A stretch of DNA of 64,000 nucleotides from the NCBI RefSeq assembly GCF_016405985.1, contig NZ_JAEFCF010000001.1, positions 298,312 to 362,311 of the forward strand. The letters run 5' to 3'. The notes under the pieces are model-generated. The model had not been told where the DNA came from. It did no database searches and saw only the letters and a program-made list of their open reading frames with translations. Shown piece after piece: positions 17,298 to 26,856 of this stretch. Each line of letters begins with the position of its first letter. Position 1 is the stretch's first letter. This stretch comes from Paracoccus sp. IB05 (lineage in GTDB: Bacteria > Pseudomonadota > Alphaproteobacteria > Rhodobacterales > Rhodobacteraceae). A program made the translations under genes and the position numbers.

Positions 17298-17454
17298 TAA
17301 GGGGGGAGGGCAACAGTGGCCGTCTTCTGCGCAGAAAAGGCCTTTGGAATGGCCGGAGGGGCGCTGACCCTCGTATAACTCAGCCTCAGATCTGACGGGG
17401 TACGCCCCTCAGGCCATAGTACTCACCGCCCCACATCGCCCAGGAAGTCGCGAC

Positions 17455-18630
17455 ATGAGCCACCCGATCGAGGATACCCCGCCAAGTCAGGCCAACCCTC
17501 CCGCCAGCCCTGAGATCTTCTGGTTCCTGCCGACCTCGGGCGATACGCGCTATCTGGGCACTTCGGATTTCAGCCGCCCGCCCGAGAATGGCTATATCCG
17601 CCAGATCGCGATCACGGCCGACCGGCTGGGCTATGACGGGCTTTTGATCCCCACGGGCGCAAGCTGCCAGGACCCCTGGGTGACGGCGGCGAGCCTGATT
17701 GCCGAGACGAAGCAGATTAAACTTCTGGTCGCGCTGCGCACCTCGATCATGGGGCCGACGGCCTCGGCCCGCCAGGCGGCGACGCTGGATCAGGCACTTG
17801 GCGGCCGGCTTTTGCTGAATGTGGTGCCGGGCGGCGATGCGACCGAGCTCGCGGCGGATGGCGTCTTTCTGAAACATGACGAAAGGTATGAGGCGGCGGA
17901 TGAATTTCTGACCGTCTGGCGCCGGATCCTTGCGACCGATGCGCCGGTCTCGTTCAAGGGCAAGCATCTCAGCGTCGAGAATGCGCGGAATTTTCACCCC
18001 CCGGTGCAGCGGCCCTATCCGCCTTTGTATTTCGGAGGCTCATCGCCGGCAGCGCATGACCTCGCCGGGAAACATGTCGATGCCTATCTGACCTGGGGCG
18101 AGCCGCCCGAAGCCGTGGCCGAAAAGATCGCCGATGTGCGGGCGCGGGCTGCAAAGCACGGGCGTCAGGTCCGGTTTGGCGTGCGCCTGCATGTGATCGC
18201 GCGCGAGACCGAAGAGGAGGCCTGGGCCGATGCCGACCGGCTGATCTCGCATCTCTCGGATGAGGATATCGCGGCGTCCCAGACCAATATGTCGAAGATG
18301 GACAGTCACGGCCAGGCCCGGATGCAGGCGCTGCATGGCGGGCGCCGCGACCGGCTGGTGGTGGGGCCGAACCTCTGGGCAGGGGTTGGCCTTGTGCGCG
18401 GCGGGGCGGGCACGGCTTTGGTTGGCAATCCGCAGCAGATTGTCGACCGGTTGCGCGAATATCAGGCGCTCGGGGTCGATACATTCGTGCTGTCGGGCTA
18501 TCCGCATCTGGAAGAGTCCATCCGTTTTGCCGAACTGGTCTTTCCGCTTCTGGGCAGGTCTGCCGTGACCGAACGCAGCGCCCAGACCGGCGGGGCCTTT
18601 GACATCCGCGCGCGTGCTTCGGCCAGCTGA
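17455..18630 (+). CDS. ssuD: FMNH2-dependent alkanesulfonate monooxygenase (copy 2)
   Basis: A 391-residue SsuD-type luciferase-fold enzyme. It carries [72 protein letters not shown] and [20 protein letters not shown]. It is clearly paralogous to the protein of 11697-12863 but diverged over most of its length, so it probably has a different sulfonate range. The start at 17455 is in a divergent promoter region with a pair of candidate operators. The FAD/NAD(P)-binding protein gene begins 13 bases after its stop and is likely cotranscribed. Confidence 0.92.
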   Translation: MSHPIEDTPPSQANPPASPEIFWFLPTSGDTRYLGTSDFSRPPENGYIRQIAITADRLGYDGLLIPTGASCQDPWVTAASLIAETKQIKLLVALRTSIMGPTASARQAATLDQALGGRLLLNVVPGGDATELAADGVFLKHDERYEAADEFLTVWRRILATDAPVSFKGKHLSVENARNFHPPVQRPYPPLYFGGSSPAAHDLAGKHVDAYLTWGEPPEAVAEKIADVRARAAKHGRQVRFGVRLHVIARETEEEAWADADRLISHLSDEDIAASQTNMSKMDSHGQARMQALHGGRRDRLVVGPNLWAGVGLVRGGAGTALVGNPQQIVDRLREYQALGVDTFVLSGYPHLEESIRFAELVFPLLGRSAVTERSAQTGGAFDIRARASAS

Positions 18631-18643
18631 GAGGGGCCCTGAA

Positions 18644-20056
18644 ATGACCGAACAGCGCCCGATCGCCGCCCCTGAAGGGCGGCATGTCGCCATCGTGGGG
18701 GCAGGGCTTTCCGGATCGGCGCTGGCCTGGCATCTGGCCCGGCTGAGCCCCGACGACACACTGCGCATCACCCTGATCGACCCGAGGCCCGAGCCTGGCG
18801 GGGGGCTCGCCTATTCCACACCCGACCCGGACCACCGTCTGAACGTGCCGCATGTGAAGATGACACTCGACACCTCCGAGCCGGATCACTATGCGCGCTG
18901 GCTGGCATCAGACGCCGCGCCTGCCTTTGCGGCGGATGCGCTGCGCCCTGACGGTGCGATTTTCACACCGCGCGCGGTGTTTGGCGCCTATGTGCTGGCG
19001 CATTTGCAACCCTTTCTCGATGCCGGTCGGATCGTGCATCTGCAAAGCCGGGCTGTCAGGGCCGCGCGCACCGCTGGCCGCTGGCAGATCGGGCTAGAGG
19101 ACGGGCGCGTGATCCGGGCCGATGAGCTGGTGCTTGCGGCCACCCATCCCGGCCCCGGCCTGCCGCGCGGGTTTGAGGCCCTCGCCGGGACGTCCGCGCT
19201 GATCGCCGACCCCTATCTGCCTGCTGCGCTGGACGGGATCGGCCCGGAGGAAGAGCTGTTGATCATCGGCTCGGGCCTGACCGGAGCCGATATTGTCGCG
19301 AGCCTGATGCGGCGCAACCACAAGGGGCGGATCCGGCTTTTATCGCGCTCGGGGCGCCGCTCGCAGCCGCATGGGCCGGTCCAGGACGAGGGCAGCGCCG
19401 ATTTCACCTTTGATCCTCCGGTCACGGCACTGGCGCTTTTGCGCCGTATCCGGGCCGAGCTGGCGATTGCCGCAAAGGCCGGGCTGACCTGGCATCCGGT
19501 CTTTGACCGGCTGCGGGGCCAGGGCCCGCGGATCTGGGCCGCGCTGCCGCTGCCCGAGCGCCGGCGGCTGTTGCGCCATCTGCGCGGGCTCTGGGATATC
19601 CACCGGTTCCGTATTGCGCCGCAGACCCATGCAAGCCTGCTCGCAGCCGAGCGGTCAGGCCAGCTGGTCGCGCTGGCCGGCCGCGTGACGGGGCTTGAGC
19701 GTGAAGGCGCGCGGCTGCGCATCAGCCTGCGGCTGCGCCGGGGCGGCGCGCTATGCTTCACGGCGGATCGGGTGATCCTTGCCACGGGACCAGCACATGG
19801 GGCAGTCACCGCAACCAACCCGCTTTACGCCGATCTTGCGCGTCAGGGGCTGATTGCGGTCGATCCGCTTGGGCTTGGCCTTTCGGCGACAACAGAGGGG
19901 GAGGCGATTGATGCAAAAGGCCAGCCGCAAAGCGATCTTCTGATAGCCGGGCCGCTGGCCCGCGCCGCTGTGGGCGAACTAATGGGGGTGCCCGAGGTTA
20001 CCGCCTGGGCCGAAAAGCTGGCGGCAAAGCTGGCACAGGCGCCGGTCCCCGCCTGA
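18644..20056 (+). CDS. FAD/NAD(P)-binding protein, HpyO-type (copy 1)
   Basis: A 470-residue flavoprotein with an N-terminal Rossmann motif VAIVGAGLSGSALAWHL and a conserved PGGGLAYSTPDPDHRLNVP, typical of the FAD-NAD(P)-binding family that includes hydroxyacylglutathione-like and lysine/ornithine hydroxylase relatives. A second nucleotide motif, LLIIGSGLTGADIVASLMRR, lies near the middle, and VILATGPAHG near the end. Its substrate is unknown. ATG 18644 follows GAGGGG; the longer frame overlaps ssuD. A paralogue at 51642 also stands beside sulfur genes, so both probably act in organosulfur metabolism, perhaps as monooxygenase or reductase. A bidirectional terminator follows. Confidence 0.82.
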   Translation: MTEQRPIAAPEGRHVAIVGAGLSGSALAWHLARLSPDDTLRITLIDPRPEPGGGLAYSTPDPDHRLNVPHVKMTLDTSEPDHYARWLASDAAPAFAADALRPDGAIFTPRAVFGAYVLAHLQPFLDAGRIVHLQSRAVRAARTAGRWQIGLEDGRVIRADELVLAATHPGPGLPRGFEALAGTSALIADPYLPAALDGIGPEEELLIIGSGLTGADIVASLMRRNHKGRIRLLSRSGRRSQPHGPVQDEGSADFTFDPPVTALALLRRIRAELAIAAKAGLTWHPVFDRLRGQGPRIWAALPLPERRRLLRHLRGLWDIHRFRIAPQTHASLLAAERSGQLVALAGRVTGLEREGARLRISLRLRRGGALCFTADRVILATGPAHGAVTATNPLYADLARQGLIAVDPLGLGLSATTEGEAIDAKGQPQSDLLIAGPLARAAVGELMGVPEVTAWAEKLAAKLAQAPVPA

Positions 20057-20106
20057 CCAAAGTCCCTGCCTGACCGCAGTCTCTGCCTGAGCGCAGCTAT
20101 GATCTG

Positions 20107-20134
20107 AAAACGCCCCGGAATTCCGGGGCGTTTT
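20107..20134. terminator. bidirectional intrinsic terminator
   Basis: AAAACGCCCCGGAA followed immediately by TTCCGGGGCGTTTT, a perfect palindrome with A run on one side and T run on the other, between the convergent FAD protein gene (ends 20056) and sfnB copy 2 (ends 20147). It works for both strands. Confidence 0.92.
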
Positions 20135-20146
20135 GCGTTTTACAGT

Positions 20147-21415
20147 TCAGTTCCAGGGATGGCGCGGCGGGTTGACGCCATTCAGGTAGTAATTGCCGAC
20201 ATGGTAGAATTTCCAGCGCACCGGATCATGCAGCGTATGGGTGCGGGCATTGCGCCAATGCCGGTCCAGCGCGTGCTGCGCCAGCGTCGAGCGGGTGCCG
20301 CCCAGCTCAAACAGCTTGTTGGTCGCGTCAATCGCCACCTGAGTGGTCAGCACCTTGGCTTCGGCGGTCTTGATCGTTGCGTCGGTCACGTTTTCTTCGG
20401 TCGGATCGGCAAGGCCCCGGTCGATGGCACGCCCGGCAATCTCGAGCAGCGCATCCGCGGCGTGAAGGTGGATTTTCAGCGTGCCAATGGCCTGAATCGT
20501 ATAGGGATCCTCGCCCGCGGTCTCTTTGCCGCTGTCGATCCAGGGCCGGCTTTGGGTGGTCACAAAGCGGATCGTCTCGTCGATCGCATTGCGCGCGATA
20601 CCGGCATCAATCGCGGCCTGAATGATCTGCGAGATCGGCCCCTGCACCGTCGGCACCACCGAAACATCCTGGAGTTTGACCGCGCGCGCCTTCGGGACCC
20701 GCACATTTTCCAGCCGGACCGAACCGGAGCCAGTGGTGCGCTGGCCAAAGCTTGACCAGTTATTGGTGATGGTCAGCCCTCTGGTTTCGCGGTCGGCAAA
20801 GACGAGATAAGCACCGTCATCCCCGATCGAGACAATTGGCACGATATGCGACAGGAGTGCGCCGGTGGTGTAGAATTTCTCGCCATTCACCACGGCCTCA
20901 TCGCCCTCGAAACTGACGCGGGTCTTGAAATCGACGACATTTTTGCCGCCGAATTCCGAGAAGGCATTGCCAAAGCGCAGCCCCTGCAACGCCCAGCCAA
21001 AGATCTCACGTTTTTCGGCATCGGTTGCGTCAATGTCGATCAGCCCGAGAATGGCGATATGGTTCTGCGCGATCTGCGCCACCGACGGATCGCCTGAGGC
21101 GACAATCGCAATCACTTTCGCAAGCGTGGCATAGGACAGACCCGGTCCGCCATATTCCTGCGGCACGATGATCGACCAGAGGCCGCTTTGCGAGTAAAGG
21201 TCCAGCTCGCGCAGCGGCAAAAGCCCCTCGCGGTCGCGCAGCGCTGCGTCCTTCGCCAGCTCTGCCGCCAGCTCTGTCGCGACGCGGATCGCATCCGCTT
21301 CGTCCTTCAGCACATAGGCCGGCTGGGACGGGCGCGGGCGGGCGGGTACCGGGTCATCGGAATTGACACGCGGATGCAGGGTATAGTCGATCTGGTTCCC
21401 GGTCAGAGAGCCCAT
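20147..21415 (-). CDS. sfnB: SfnB-family sulfur acquisition oxidoreductase (copy 2)
   Basis: A 422-residue acyl-CoA-dehydrogenase-fold flavoprotein paralogous to 10486-11700. It has SGLWSIIVPQEYGGPGLSYA, AFSEFGGKNVVDF, SFGQRTTGSGSVRLENVRVP and a C-terminal [19 protein letters not shown]. It differs in a longer, proline-rich N-terminus (residues 15-35, DDPVPARPRPSQPAY). ATG 21415 is chosen because AAGGAA lies close upstream; the longer frame to 21517 crosses AT-rich DNA. It is transcribed alone. The upstream 235 bases contain a GC-rich stem (21591-21618) around a weak version of the sulfur palindrome. Confidence 0.9.
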   Translation of the reverse strand: MGSLTGNQIDYTLHPRVNSDDPVPARPRPSQPAYVLKDEADAIRVATELAAELAKDAALRDREGLLPLRELDLYSQSGLWSIIVPQEYGGPGLSYATLAKVIAIVASGDPSVAQIAQNHIAILGLIDIDATDAEKREIFGWALQGLRFGNAFSEFGGKNVVDFKTRVSFEGDEAVVNGEKFYTTGALLSHIVPIVSIGDDGAYLVFADRETRGLTITNNWSSFGQRTTGSGSVRLENVRVPKARAVKLQDVSVVPTVQGPISQIIQAAIDAGIARNAIDETIRFVTTQSRPWIDSGKETAGEDPYTIQAIGTLKIHLHAADALLEIAGRAIDRGLADPTEENVTDATIKTAEAKVLTTQVAIDATNKLFELGGTRSTLAQHALDRHWRNARTHTLHDPVRWKFYHVGNYYLNGVNPPRHPWN

Positions 21416-21650
21416 GGCGGTTCCTTTTTCACAGCAGGGTCCGGACCCGATGCCAGATAAGGGCAAATGGTCAAGACATTGATATATCAATAATTTGCTG
21501 ATGAAATCTGCCCGCAATCCGGGTGTCGGGCAAGCCGCGCCCGTTCTCTTCCGCGCGCCTGCGCGGGCGGTTTCTTCTTTGATAGGACCCGCTGCGAGAG
21601 AGTTGTTTCCCCCGCAGCGTCCGATGGTGAATCAGTCCGGGCGCGCCGGC

Positions 21651-22700
21651 TCAGACCTCCTGATCATGGGAGGGCCTGTCCCAGAGATTGACGCCGCCCT
21701 CGACCGCATGCAGATCGATCTCGGCCAGCTCTTCCGGGCTGAAATCCAGGTTCTCCAGCGCCGCGACATTTTCCGCAACCTGTGCCGCGCTCGAAGCCCC
21801 GATCAGGGTCGAGGTCACGCGCGGATCGCGCAGGGCCCAGGCCAGCGCCAGTTGCGCAAGGCTCTGGCCACGCCGCTTCGCGATCTCATTCAGCGCCCGG
21901 GCGCGGGCGAGGTTTTCGTCGCTGAGATGTTCCGGGCGCAGCGAGCCGCCGCCCGCCCGGTTCACCCGCGCATCTTCGGGGATGCCGTTCAGATATTTGC
22001 CGGTCAAAAGCCCCTGCGCCAGCGCGGTGAAGGCAATGATCCCGGTGCCGGTCGCTTCGGCGGTATCGAGAAGATCCTTTTCAATCCAGCGGTTGAACAG
22101 GTTGTAAGAGGGCTGGTTGATCAGAAGCGGCACCTGGCGGTCACGCAGAAGCGCTGCGATCTCGCGGGTTTTCGCGCCGGAATAGGACGAGACGCCGATA
22201 TAAAGCGCCTTTCCCTGTTTCACCGCCGTCGCCAGCGCATCCGCCGTCTCTTCCAGCGGCGTTTTTGCGTCGAACCGGTGCGAATAGAAGATATCGACAT
22301 AGTCGACGCCCAGCCGTTTCAGGCTCTGATCAAGGCTCGACAGCATGTATTTTCGCGAGCCGCCGCCCTGACCGTAAGGGCCGGGCCACATATCCCAGCC
22401 GGCCTTGGTCGAGAGGATCAGCTCATCGCGATGCGCCGCCAGATCCTCGCGCAGGATACGGCCGAAATTGATCTCGGCCGCGCCATAGGGAGGGCCATAA
22501 TTATTGGCGAGATCGAAATGGGTGATGCCGTGATCAAAGGCGCTGAAGACGATTTCGCGCTGCGTCTCAAGCGGGGTTGTATCGCCAAAATTATGCCAGA
22601 GCCCCAGCGAGAGAGCCGGCAATTGCAGGCCGCTTTTGCCAGTATAGCGGTATTTCGCACGGTTGTTGTCATAGCGGTCGGCGGCGGGGATATAGCTCAT
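21651..22700 (-). CDS. aldo/keto reductase, YghZ-type
   Basis: A 349-residue NADPH-dependent aldo/keto reductase close to the L-glyceraldehyde-3-phosphate reductase (YghZ/Gpr) group. Visible are GLWHNFGDTTPLETQREIVF, the Asp/Tyr catalytic region DLANNYGPPYGAAEINFG, the Lys in LILSTKAGWDMWPGPYG with YGQGGGSRKYML, the His region YVDIFYSHRFD, and the C-terminal cofactor-binding STLIGASSAAQVAENVAAL. ATG 22700 follows GGAG. It may reduce aldehydes released by the sulfonate monooxygenases, which is inference from position only. It stands alone, about 235 bases from sfnB copy 2. Confidence 0.9.
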   Translation of the reverse strand: MSYIPAADRYDNNRAKYRYTGKSGLQLPALSLGLWHNFGDTTPLETQREIVFSAFDHGITHFDLANNYGPPYGAAEINFGRILREDLAAHRDELILSTKAGWDMWPGPYGQGGGSRKYMLSSLDQSLKRLGVDYVDIFYSHRFDAKTPLEETADALATAVKQGKALYIGVSSYSGAKTREIAALLRDRQVPLLINQPSYNLFNRWIEKDLLDTAEATGTGIIAFTALAQGLLTGKYLNGIPEDARVNRAGGGSLRPEHLSDENLARARALNEIAKRRGQSLAQLALAWALRDPRVTSTLIGASSAAQVAENVAALENLDFSPEELAEIDLHAVEGGVNLWDRPSHDQEV

Positions 22701-23314
22701 CTCGGGCTCCGGAGATCTGCGGCCAGCTGCCCCGTCCGGCACAGCCAGGACCGGGCAAATGTCGGTTTACACATCTGGGCCATTCCTATCGCTCCGGGCC
22801 CGCAATGGCCATTGGTTTTGACACGTCCCGGTGCGAAACCTGCCTCGCCGCGCGCGCTGTCACTGGCCGGGCGGGCGATATGCCAGACACCCCGGGAGGC
22901 GCGGAACTGTAACCAGCAGGGTAAGCGCAACCACCCCCTCGCGCCGGTTATCGCTACACTTGCGCGCAGGATTGCGTTTCAGATTCTCAGACCTCTTCGC
23001 GTCTCCTCTTCTGCTGCCAGGCGAACCCGGTGGGAGACAGCCTCCCGTTCCTCGTATGCTTTTGTTTCGGATTGCAGACCATCCCGTTGCACTCGAACAC
23101 GTCCTGCCCAGCCTCTTCGCATGCCCGGCAGAATCTGCGCCTGATCCTTTCACGACAGAGCAGGTCCAAGAAACGTTCGGCGACTCATCCCGGAGCGGAG
23201 CGGGGGGCTGGTCGGGCGCCGGGATCTTCATTAGAAACGGCTGATCCCAGAAATGATCGCGAGACACTGTCAGATTTCGACATTCAGATTCGAACCGGGA
23301 TGGAGATACTTCTG
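22701..23314. other. 614-base stretch with no convincing gene
   Basis: Several short frames cross it but none has a good start site or a family match. The minus frame 22987-23169 has four cysteines spaced like a zinc ribbon (FCRACEEAGQDVFEC, then MVC) but begins with TTG and lacks a ribosome site. I treat the region as non-coding or decayed. Confidence 0.5.
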
Positions 23315-23947
23315 ATGCCTGACCACAGCTTCATCGTCCCGGCCGGCCCGTTTCGGTTTGTTGCTCTGGATGTCGAGACGGCCAATTCGGATCCGGGGAG
23401 CATCTGCCAGATCGGCATCGCCTGCGTCGGACATGACGGCTCGGTGACCGTGTTCAGCACTCTGATTGATCCGGTGCAGAGTTTCGCGGGGTTCAATGTG
23501 CAACTGCACGGGATCGGACCCGACCAGGTGGTGGGCGCCCCGAGTTTTCCCGAGGTGATGCCGCTGATTTCACCGCTTCTTGAGGCGCATCTCATCATCC
23601 AGCACAGCACCTTTGACAGCAGGGCCATCAGTGGCGCATGCCGTGCCGGGGGGCTTCCCGATCCTGGCTGGCGATGGGCGAACAGTGTGACGATCGCCCG
23701 CCGGGCCTGGCCGGAATTCTGTGGCAATGGCGGCCATGGCCTTGGCCATCTGAAAAAGGCCCTGACGCTTGACTTTGCCCATCATGACGCCGGCGAGGAC
23801 GCAAAGGCCGCGGCAATGGTGGTCTTGCGGGCGGAGGCACAGACCGGATTGTCGCTGGAGGAGCTGATTTCGGCTCCGCGCAGGCCGCCGGCCCGCAGGC
23901 ACGGGAACCTCAGCTCCAGGCAGGATGTCAAGGTGGAGCAAGCTTAG
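23315..23947 (+). CDS. DnaQ-like 3'-5' exonuclease (DEDDh)
   Basis: A 210-residue exonuclease of the DNA polymerase III epsilon/RNase T fold. The metal-binding motif I, FVALDVETAN, is at residues 12-21. IDPVQSFAGFNVQLHGIGPD is the usual IDP...HGI segment, then HLIIQHSTFDSRAI (motif II region) and HHDAGEDAKAAA (motif III, HxxxxD). Length fits a stand-alone proofreading-type exonuclease. ATG 23315 is preferred because GGAG at 23302-23305 precedes it; an ATG at 23300 would overlap that site. The C-terminal 30 residues are basic and variable. It has no obvious functional link to its neighbours. Confidence 0.88.
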   Translation: MPDHSFIVPAGPFRFVALDVETANSDPGSICQIGIACVGHDGSVTVFSTLIDPVQSFAGFNVQLHGIGPDQVVGAPSFPEVMPLISPLLEAHLIIQHSTFDSRAISGACRAGGLPDPGWRWANSVTIARRAWPEFCGNGGHGLGHLKKALTLDFAHHDAGEDAKAAAMVVLRAEAQTGLSLEELISAPRRPPARRHGNLSSRQDVKVEQA

Positions 23948-24102
23948 CAGCACAGCCGGCGGGGCGCGCGCGGATCAGCTTGCAGCGGCTGAAAACGACC
24001 GGTCCTGCCCAGGCCTTTTCGGGTCTGTTCGGGATCGTCAAGGTCCTGGGCGGAGCCTGGCTGGTCTGTCTTGGCAGGGAGCGTGACCTGCTGCTCCTGT
24101 GA
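23944..24102 (+). pseudogene. possible remnant of a LysE/RhtB-type exporter
   Basis: An open stretch just after the exonuclease stop reads AFSGLFGIVKVLGGAWLVCLG and ends LLLL-stop. This resembles the LysE/RhtB helix usually written like KxxGAAYLxxLG. No start, no N-terminal half and no further helices are present, so if the resemblance is real this is a leftover C-terminal or middle fragment. The match is short and could be chance hydrophobicity. Confidence 0.25.
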
Positions 24103-24456
24103 CGCCAAACCCAGCCGGCTTGTTTCAGGAGGTGTCACCCGTCGCGACTTTCAGGCGGCGGCGCCGCAGACGGGCGCCAGGCGGGGTCGAGGGTCAGGGG
24201 TTTTGCCCTGCGACTATGGCAACCCCGGACCACCGGCCCGCGCGCCGGTCCTGGTGGTCTCCCTGTCCCGAGGACCGGATCCCTGATAAGGTGGGGGCGG
24301 TCGCACATACAGCTAATCTGACCGGGCGGTCAAAATTTATGCGGCGGAGGGGCTGTCTCTTGCGCCAGGCGCATGGCAAAAGACGAAACCGTTGACTTGC
24401 GGGCCTGGGGCTCTCACCACTGGAGAGAGCAACAGGATCAGCCACAGGGGGCCATC
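24103..24456. promoter_or_regulatory. upstream region of the BMP transporter operon
   Basis: About 350 bases without a gene. A perfect inverted repeat TGACC-gggc-GGTCA (24319-24332) resembles operators of TetR-family repressors. TTGACT at 24392 could be part of a promoter. No TetR gene is in the window. Confidence 0.4.
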
Positions 24457-25449
24457 ATGACCAGGGATCTTCGTCTTTCACGCCGCTTTCTTCTGCAATC
24501 GGGGGTGATCCTCGGAGCGTCCTCGCTGCCTTTGCTGCGGCCTGCCTATGCGGCAACGCCGGTCAGGGTCGCGGGCGTGCATGGCTCGCCGGTGGAAAAC
24601 GCCTGGAATTCGGTGCTGCATAAGGCGCTTCTGGAGGCGGCGGCCGATGGCACCATCGAATACACCTTCTCGGAAGGGATTTCAGCCACCGACTACCCGC
24701 GCGCGATGCGGGAATATGCCGAAGCCGGCAATCAGCTGATCATCGGCGAGACCTTCCCGGTCGAGCGTCAGGGCCGCGAGGTTGCTGCCGATTACCCGGA
24801 TACCGCCTTTGCCATGGGCTCGTCCGGCGGGCCGGAAGGGGATAATTTCGGCACATTCGGCACCTGGAATTATGACGGCGCCTATCTCGCGGGCATGCTT
24901 GCCGGCAAGATGACAAAGTCGAATGTGGTGGGGTCTGTCGGTGCTATCCCGATCCCGGAAATCAACCTTCTGATCAATGCCTTCGCCGAGGGCGTCAAGG
25001 CGGTGAATCCCGAGGCGAAACATCTCGTCGCCTGGATCGGCACCTTCTTTGACCCGCCGAAAGCCCGCGAGGCCGGGCTTGCGATGATCGATGCCGGCGC
25101 GGATATCCTCTTTGGCGAGCGGATTGGCACGGCGGATGCAGCGAAAGAGCGCGGCATCAGGGCGATTGGGTCGCTGATCGACTATACGCCGATGTATCCC
25201 GACACGGTTTTCGCCAATGCGCTCTGGGGCTTCCGTCCGATCCTGAACGCGATTGTGGCCGATGTGGCGGCGGGCAATCCGACCGGCAAGGACTATACCG
25301 CCTTCGGCCTGATGAAAGAGGGCGGCAGCGATATTTCCTATGTGACCGGTGTGGCGTCTTCCGAGGCAGAGGCCGAGATGGAGAAGGTCCGGGCCGAGAT
25401 CAAGGCCGGCAGTTTCACCGTGCCGCAAAACTTCGACGAGCCGAAGTAA
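24457..25449 (+). CDS. BMP-family ABC substrate-binding protein (Tat-exported)
   Basis: A 330-residue periplasmic binding protein of the basic membrane protein/PnrA family, which binds nucleosides or nucleobases. The N-terminus RLSRRFLLQSGVILGASSLP is a twin-arginine signal, cleaved after AYA. Family blocks are VAGVHGSPVENAWNSVLHKA, GSSGGPEGDNFGTFGTWNYD and YLAGMLAGKMTKSNVVGSVG. ATG 24457 has AGGGGG just upstream; the longer frame starting 24373 puts extra residues before the Tat signal. It opens an operon amidase-ATPase-permease-permease-deaminase. Tat export suggests it folds before transport, less common among binding proteins. Confidence 0.9.
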   Translation: MTRDLRLSRRFLLQSGVILGASSLPLLRPAYAATPVRVAGVHGSPVENAWNSVLHKALLEAAADGTIEYTFSEGISATDYPRAMREYAEAGNQLIIGETFPVERQGREVAADYPDTAFAMGSSGGPEGDNFGTFGTWNYDGAYLAGMLAGKMTKSNVVGSVGAIPIPEINLLINAFAEGVKAVNPEAKHLVAWIGTFFDPPKAREAGLAMIDAGADILFGERIGTADAAKERGIRAIGSLIDYTPMYPDTVFANALWGFRPILNAIVADVAAGNPTGKDYTAFGLMKEGGSDISYVTGVASSEAEAEMEKVRAEIKAGSFTVPQNFDEPK

Positions 25450-25455
25450 ACCCGG

Positions 25456-26856
25456 ATGGGATCCGATGCGACAGCTTTGGCCTCGGCGATTCGCCGGGGC
25501 CATCTGACGGCGGCGGAGGCGATGGAAGCCTCTTTCGCGCTTGCAGAGGCACGCGCGGATCTTGGCGCGCTGGCACATCTGAACAAGCCGCGCGGGCGGG
25601 CGCTGGCAGGTGAATTCGACGCGCTTCCCGGCAATGCGCCGCAGCGATATGCGGCCTTTGGCGGCGTGCCGCTGGTGGTCAAGGATCTCGGCGCGCCGTT
25701 TCTGGGCTTTCCGGTCTGTGCCGGATCGGCATTGTTTTCGCGGGATGGCCTCGGCGAACACAGCCAGCTGGCCGCAAGGTTCCGGGCGGCGGGGCTTTGC
25801 CCTTTCGCGCTGACAACGGTGCCGGAATTTGGCCTTTCTCTGGCCTCGGAGCCGGCGGTCGGGCCGGTGGCGAAGAACCCGCTGGACCCGCAGCTCTCGC
25901 CCGGCGGGTCTTCGGGCGGGGCCGCGGTGGCGGTGGCGGCGGGGATCGCGGCGATTGCCCATGCGACCGATGCGGGCGGCTCGATCCGGGTGCCGGCGGC
26001 GGCCTGCGGACTTGTCGGGCTGAAGCCCGGGCGCGGATCGGTGCCGGGCGGCCCGGGCTTTGGCAACCATCTCGGCGGCATCGCAAGCGAGCTGGCGATC
26101 TGCCGCTCGGTCCGCGATGCGGAGGCGATCTTTGCCGCCGCGACCATCGGCGGCGTCCATGGGCCTTTCGCCAGCCCCTTGCTGGAAGAGGCGAAATCCG
26201 GCCCCCTGACCATCGGGCTTGTCACTGATATGGGCCCGGACTGGCCGGTCGATGAGGCGAGGGTGGAGGCGGTCGAGGCGGCGGCGCGGGTTCTGGCCCG
26301 GAACGGCCACCGCATCCGCCCGCTGGAGGGCGAGATGGTGACGGACCTTGCCGCCCGCAGCGGGCGTATCTTTGCCGATATTGTCTCGATCAATCTCGCG
26401 GAACTCTCGTCGCGGCTGGATTTCGCCCAGGCCGAACAGATGACCCGGGCGGTGGTGGCGCGGGGACTTGGTCTGACGGCAAGCGCGCTCTGGGCCAGCC
26501 TGAACGAGATGGTCTATGTCGCGCGCGATCTGTGGCGGATCTTTGACGGGGTGGACCTGCTGCTGACGCCGATGCTGTCCGGGCCACCGCTGCCCGCCGG
26601 ATCCTTTCCGACCGGTCATTCGGATACGGATCTGCATTTCGACCGGATGGCGCGTTTCGCGCCGCTGGCGAGCCTTGCAAATATCTCTGGCGCGCCCGCG
26701 ATCACGCTGCCTTTCGGCGCCGATGCGGCTGGGCTGCCGCTGCCGGTGCAGCTGATTGCGCCGATGGGGCAGGAGCGGCTGCTTTTGTCCATCGCCGCCC
26801 GGCTTGAGGTCGAAGAGCGCTGGACCCATCCCTTTGCCGTCGCGGGGCTGACATGA
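25456..26856 (+). CDS. amidase-signature-family hydrolase
   Basis: A 466-residue amidase. The Ser-Ser-Lys catalytic system is visible: Lys in [11 protein letters not shown], the cis-Ser in [17 protein letters not shown], and the nucleophile Ser in [13 protein letters not shown]. The rest ([16 protein letters not shown], then [20 protein letters not shown]) follows the family pattern. It starts six bases after the binding-protein stop and its own stop overlaps the ATPase ATG (ATGA), an unusual place for an amidase inside a transporter operon. It likely hydrolyses an amide or ureide taken up by the transporter, for example a ring-opened nucleobase product; that is inference. Confidence 0.9.
   Translation: MGSDATALASAIRRGHLTAAEAMEASFALAEARADLGALAHLNKPRGRALAGEFDALPGNAPQRYAAFGGVPLVVKDLGAPFLGFPVCAGSALFSRDGLGEHSQLAARFRAAGLCPFALTTVPEFGLSLASEPAVGPVAKNPLDPQLSPGGSSGGAAVAVAAGIAAIAHATDAGGSIRVPAAACGLVGLKPGRGSVPGGPGFGNHLGGIASELAICRSVRDAEAIFAAATIGGVHGPFASPLLEEAKSGPLTIGLVTDMGPDWPVDEARVEAVEAAARVLARNGHRIRPLEGEMVTDLAARSGRIFADIVSINLAELSSRLDFAQAEQMTRAVVARGLGLTASALWASLNEMVYVARDLWRIFDGVDLLLTPMLSGPPLPAGSFPTGHSDTDLHFDRMARFAPLASLANISGAPAITLPFGADAAGLPLPVQLIAPMGQERLLLSIAARLEVEERWTHPFAVAGLT

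Larger units (their letters stand above)
16957..17454. promoter_or_regulatory. divergent regulatory region between sulfur operons
   Basis: About 500 bases without a gene, between the minus-strand NtaA-metNIQ-ssuD-sfnB operon and the plus-strand second ssuD. It must hold both promoters. The middle is AT-richer (near 17130-17180). Two palindromes of the recurring sulfur type sit at 17261-17277 and 17283-17297, with centres 21 bp apart, that is, two helical turns on one DNA face. Confidence 0.6.

Noticed and set aside
22987..23169. Small zinc-ribbon-like open frame on the minus strand
   Set aside because: Cysteine spacing is suggestive, but the start is TTG, there is no ribosome site, and the surrounding 600 bases show no coding character.
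24682..26829. 715-codon minus-strand open frame opposite the BMP protein and amidase genes
   Set aside because: Antisense shadow: it mirrors codon structure of two clear plus-strand genes and has no recognisable domain.
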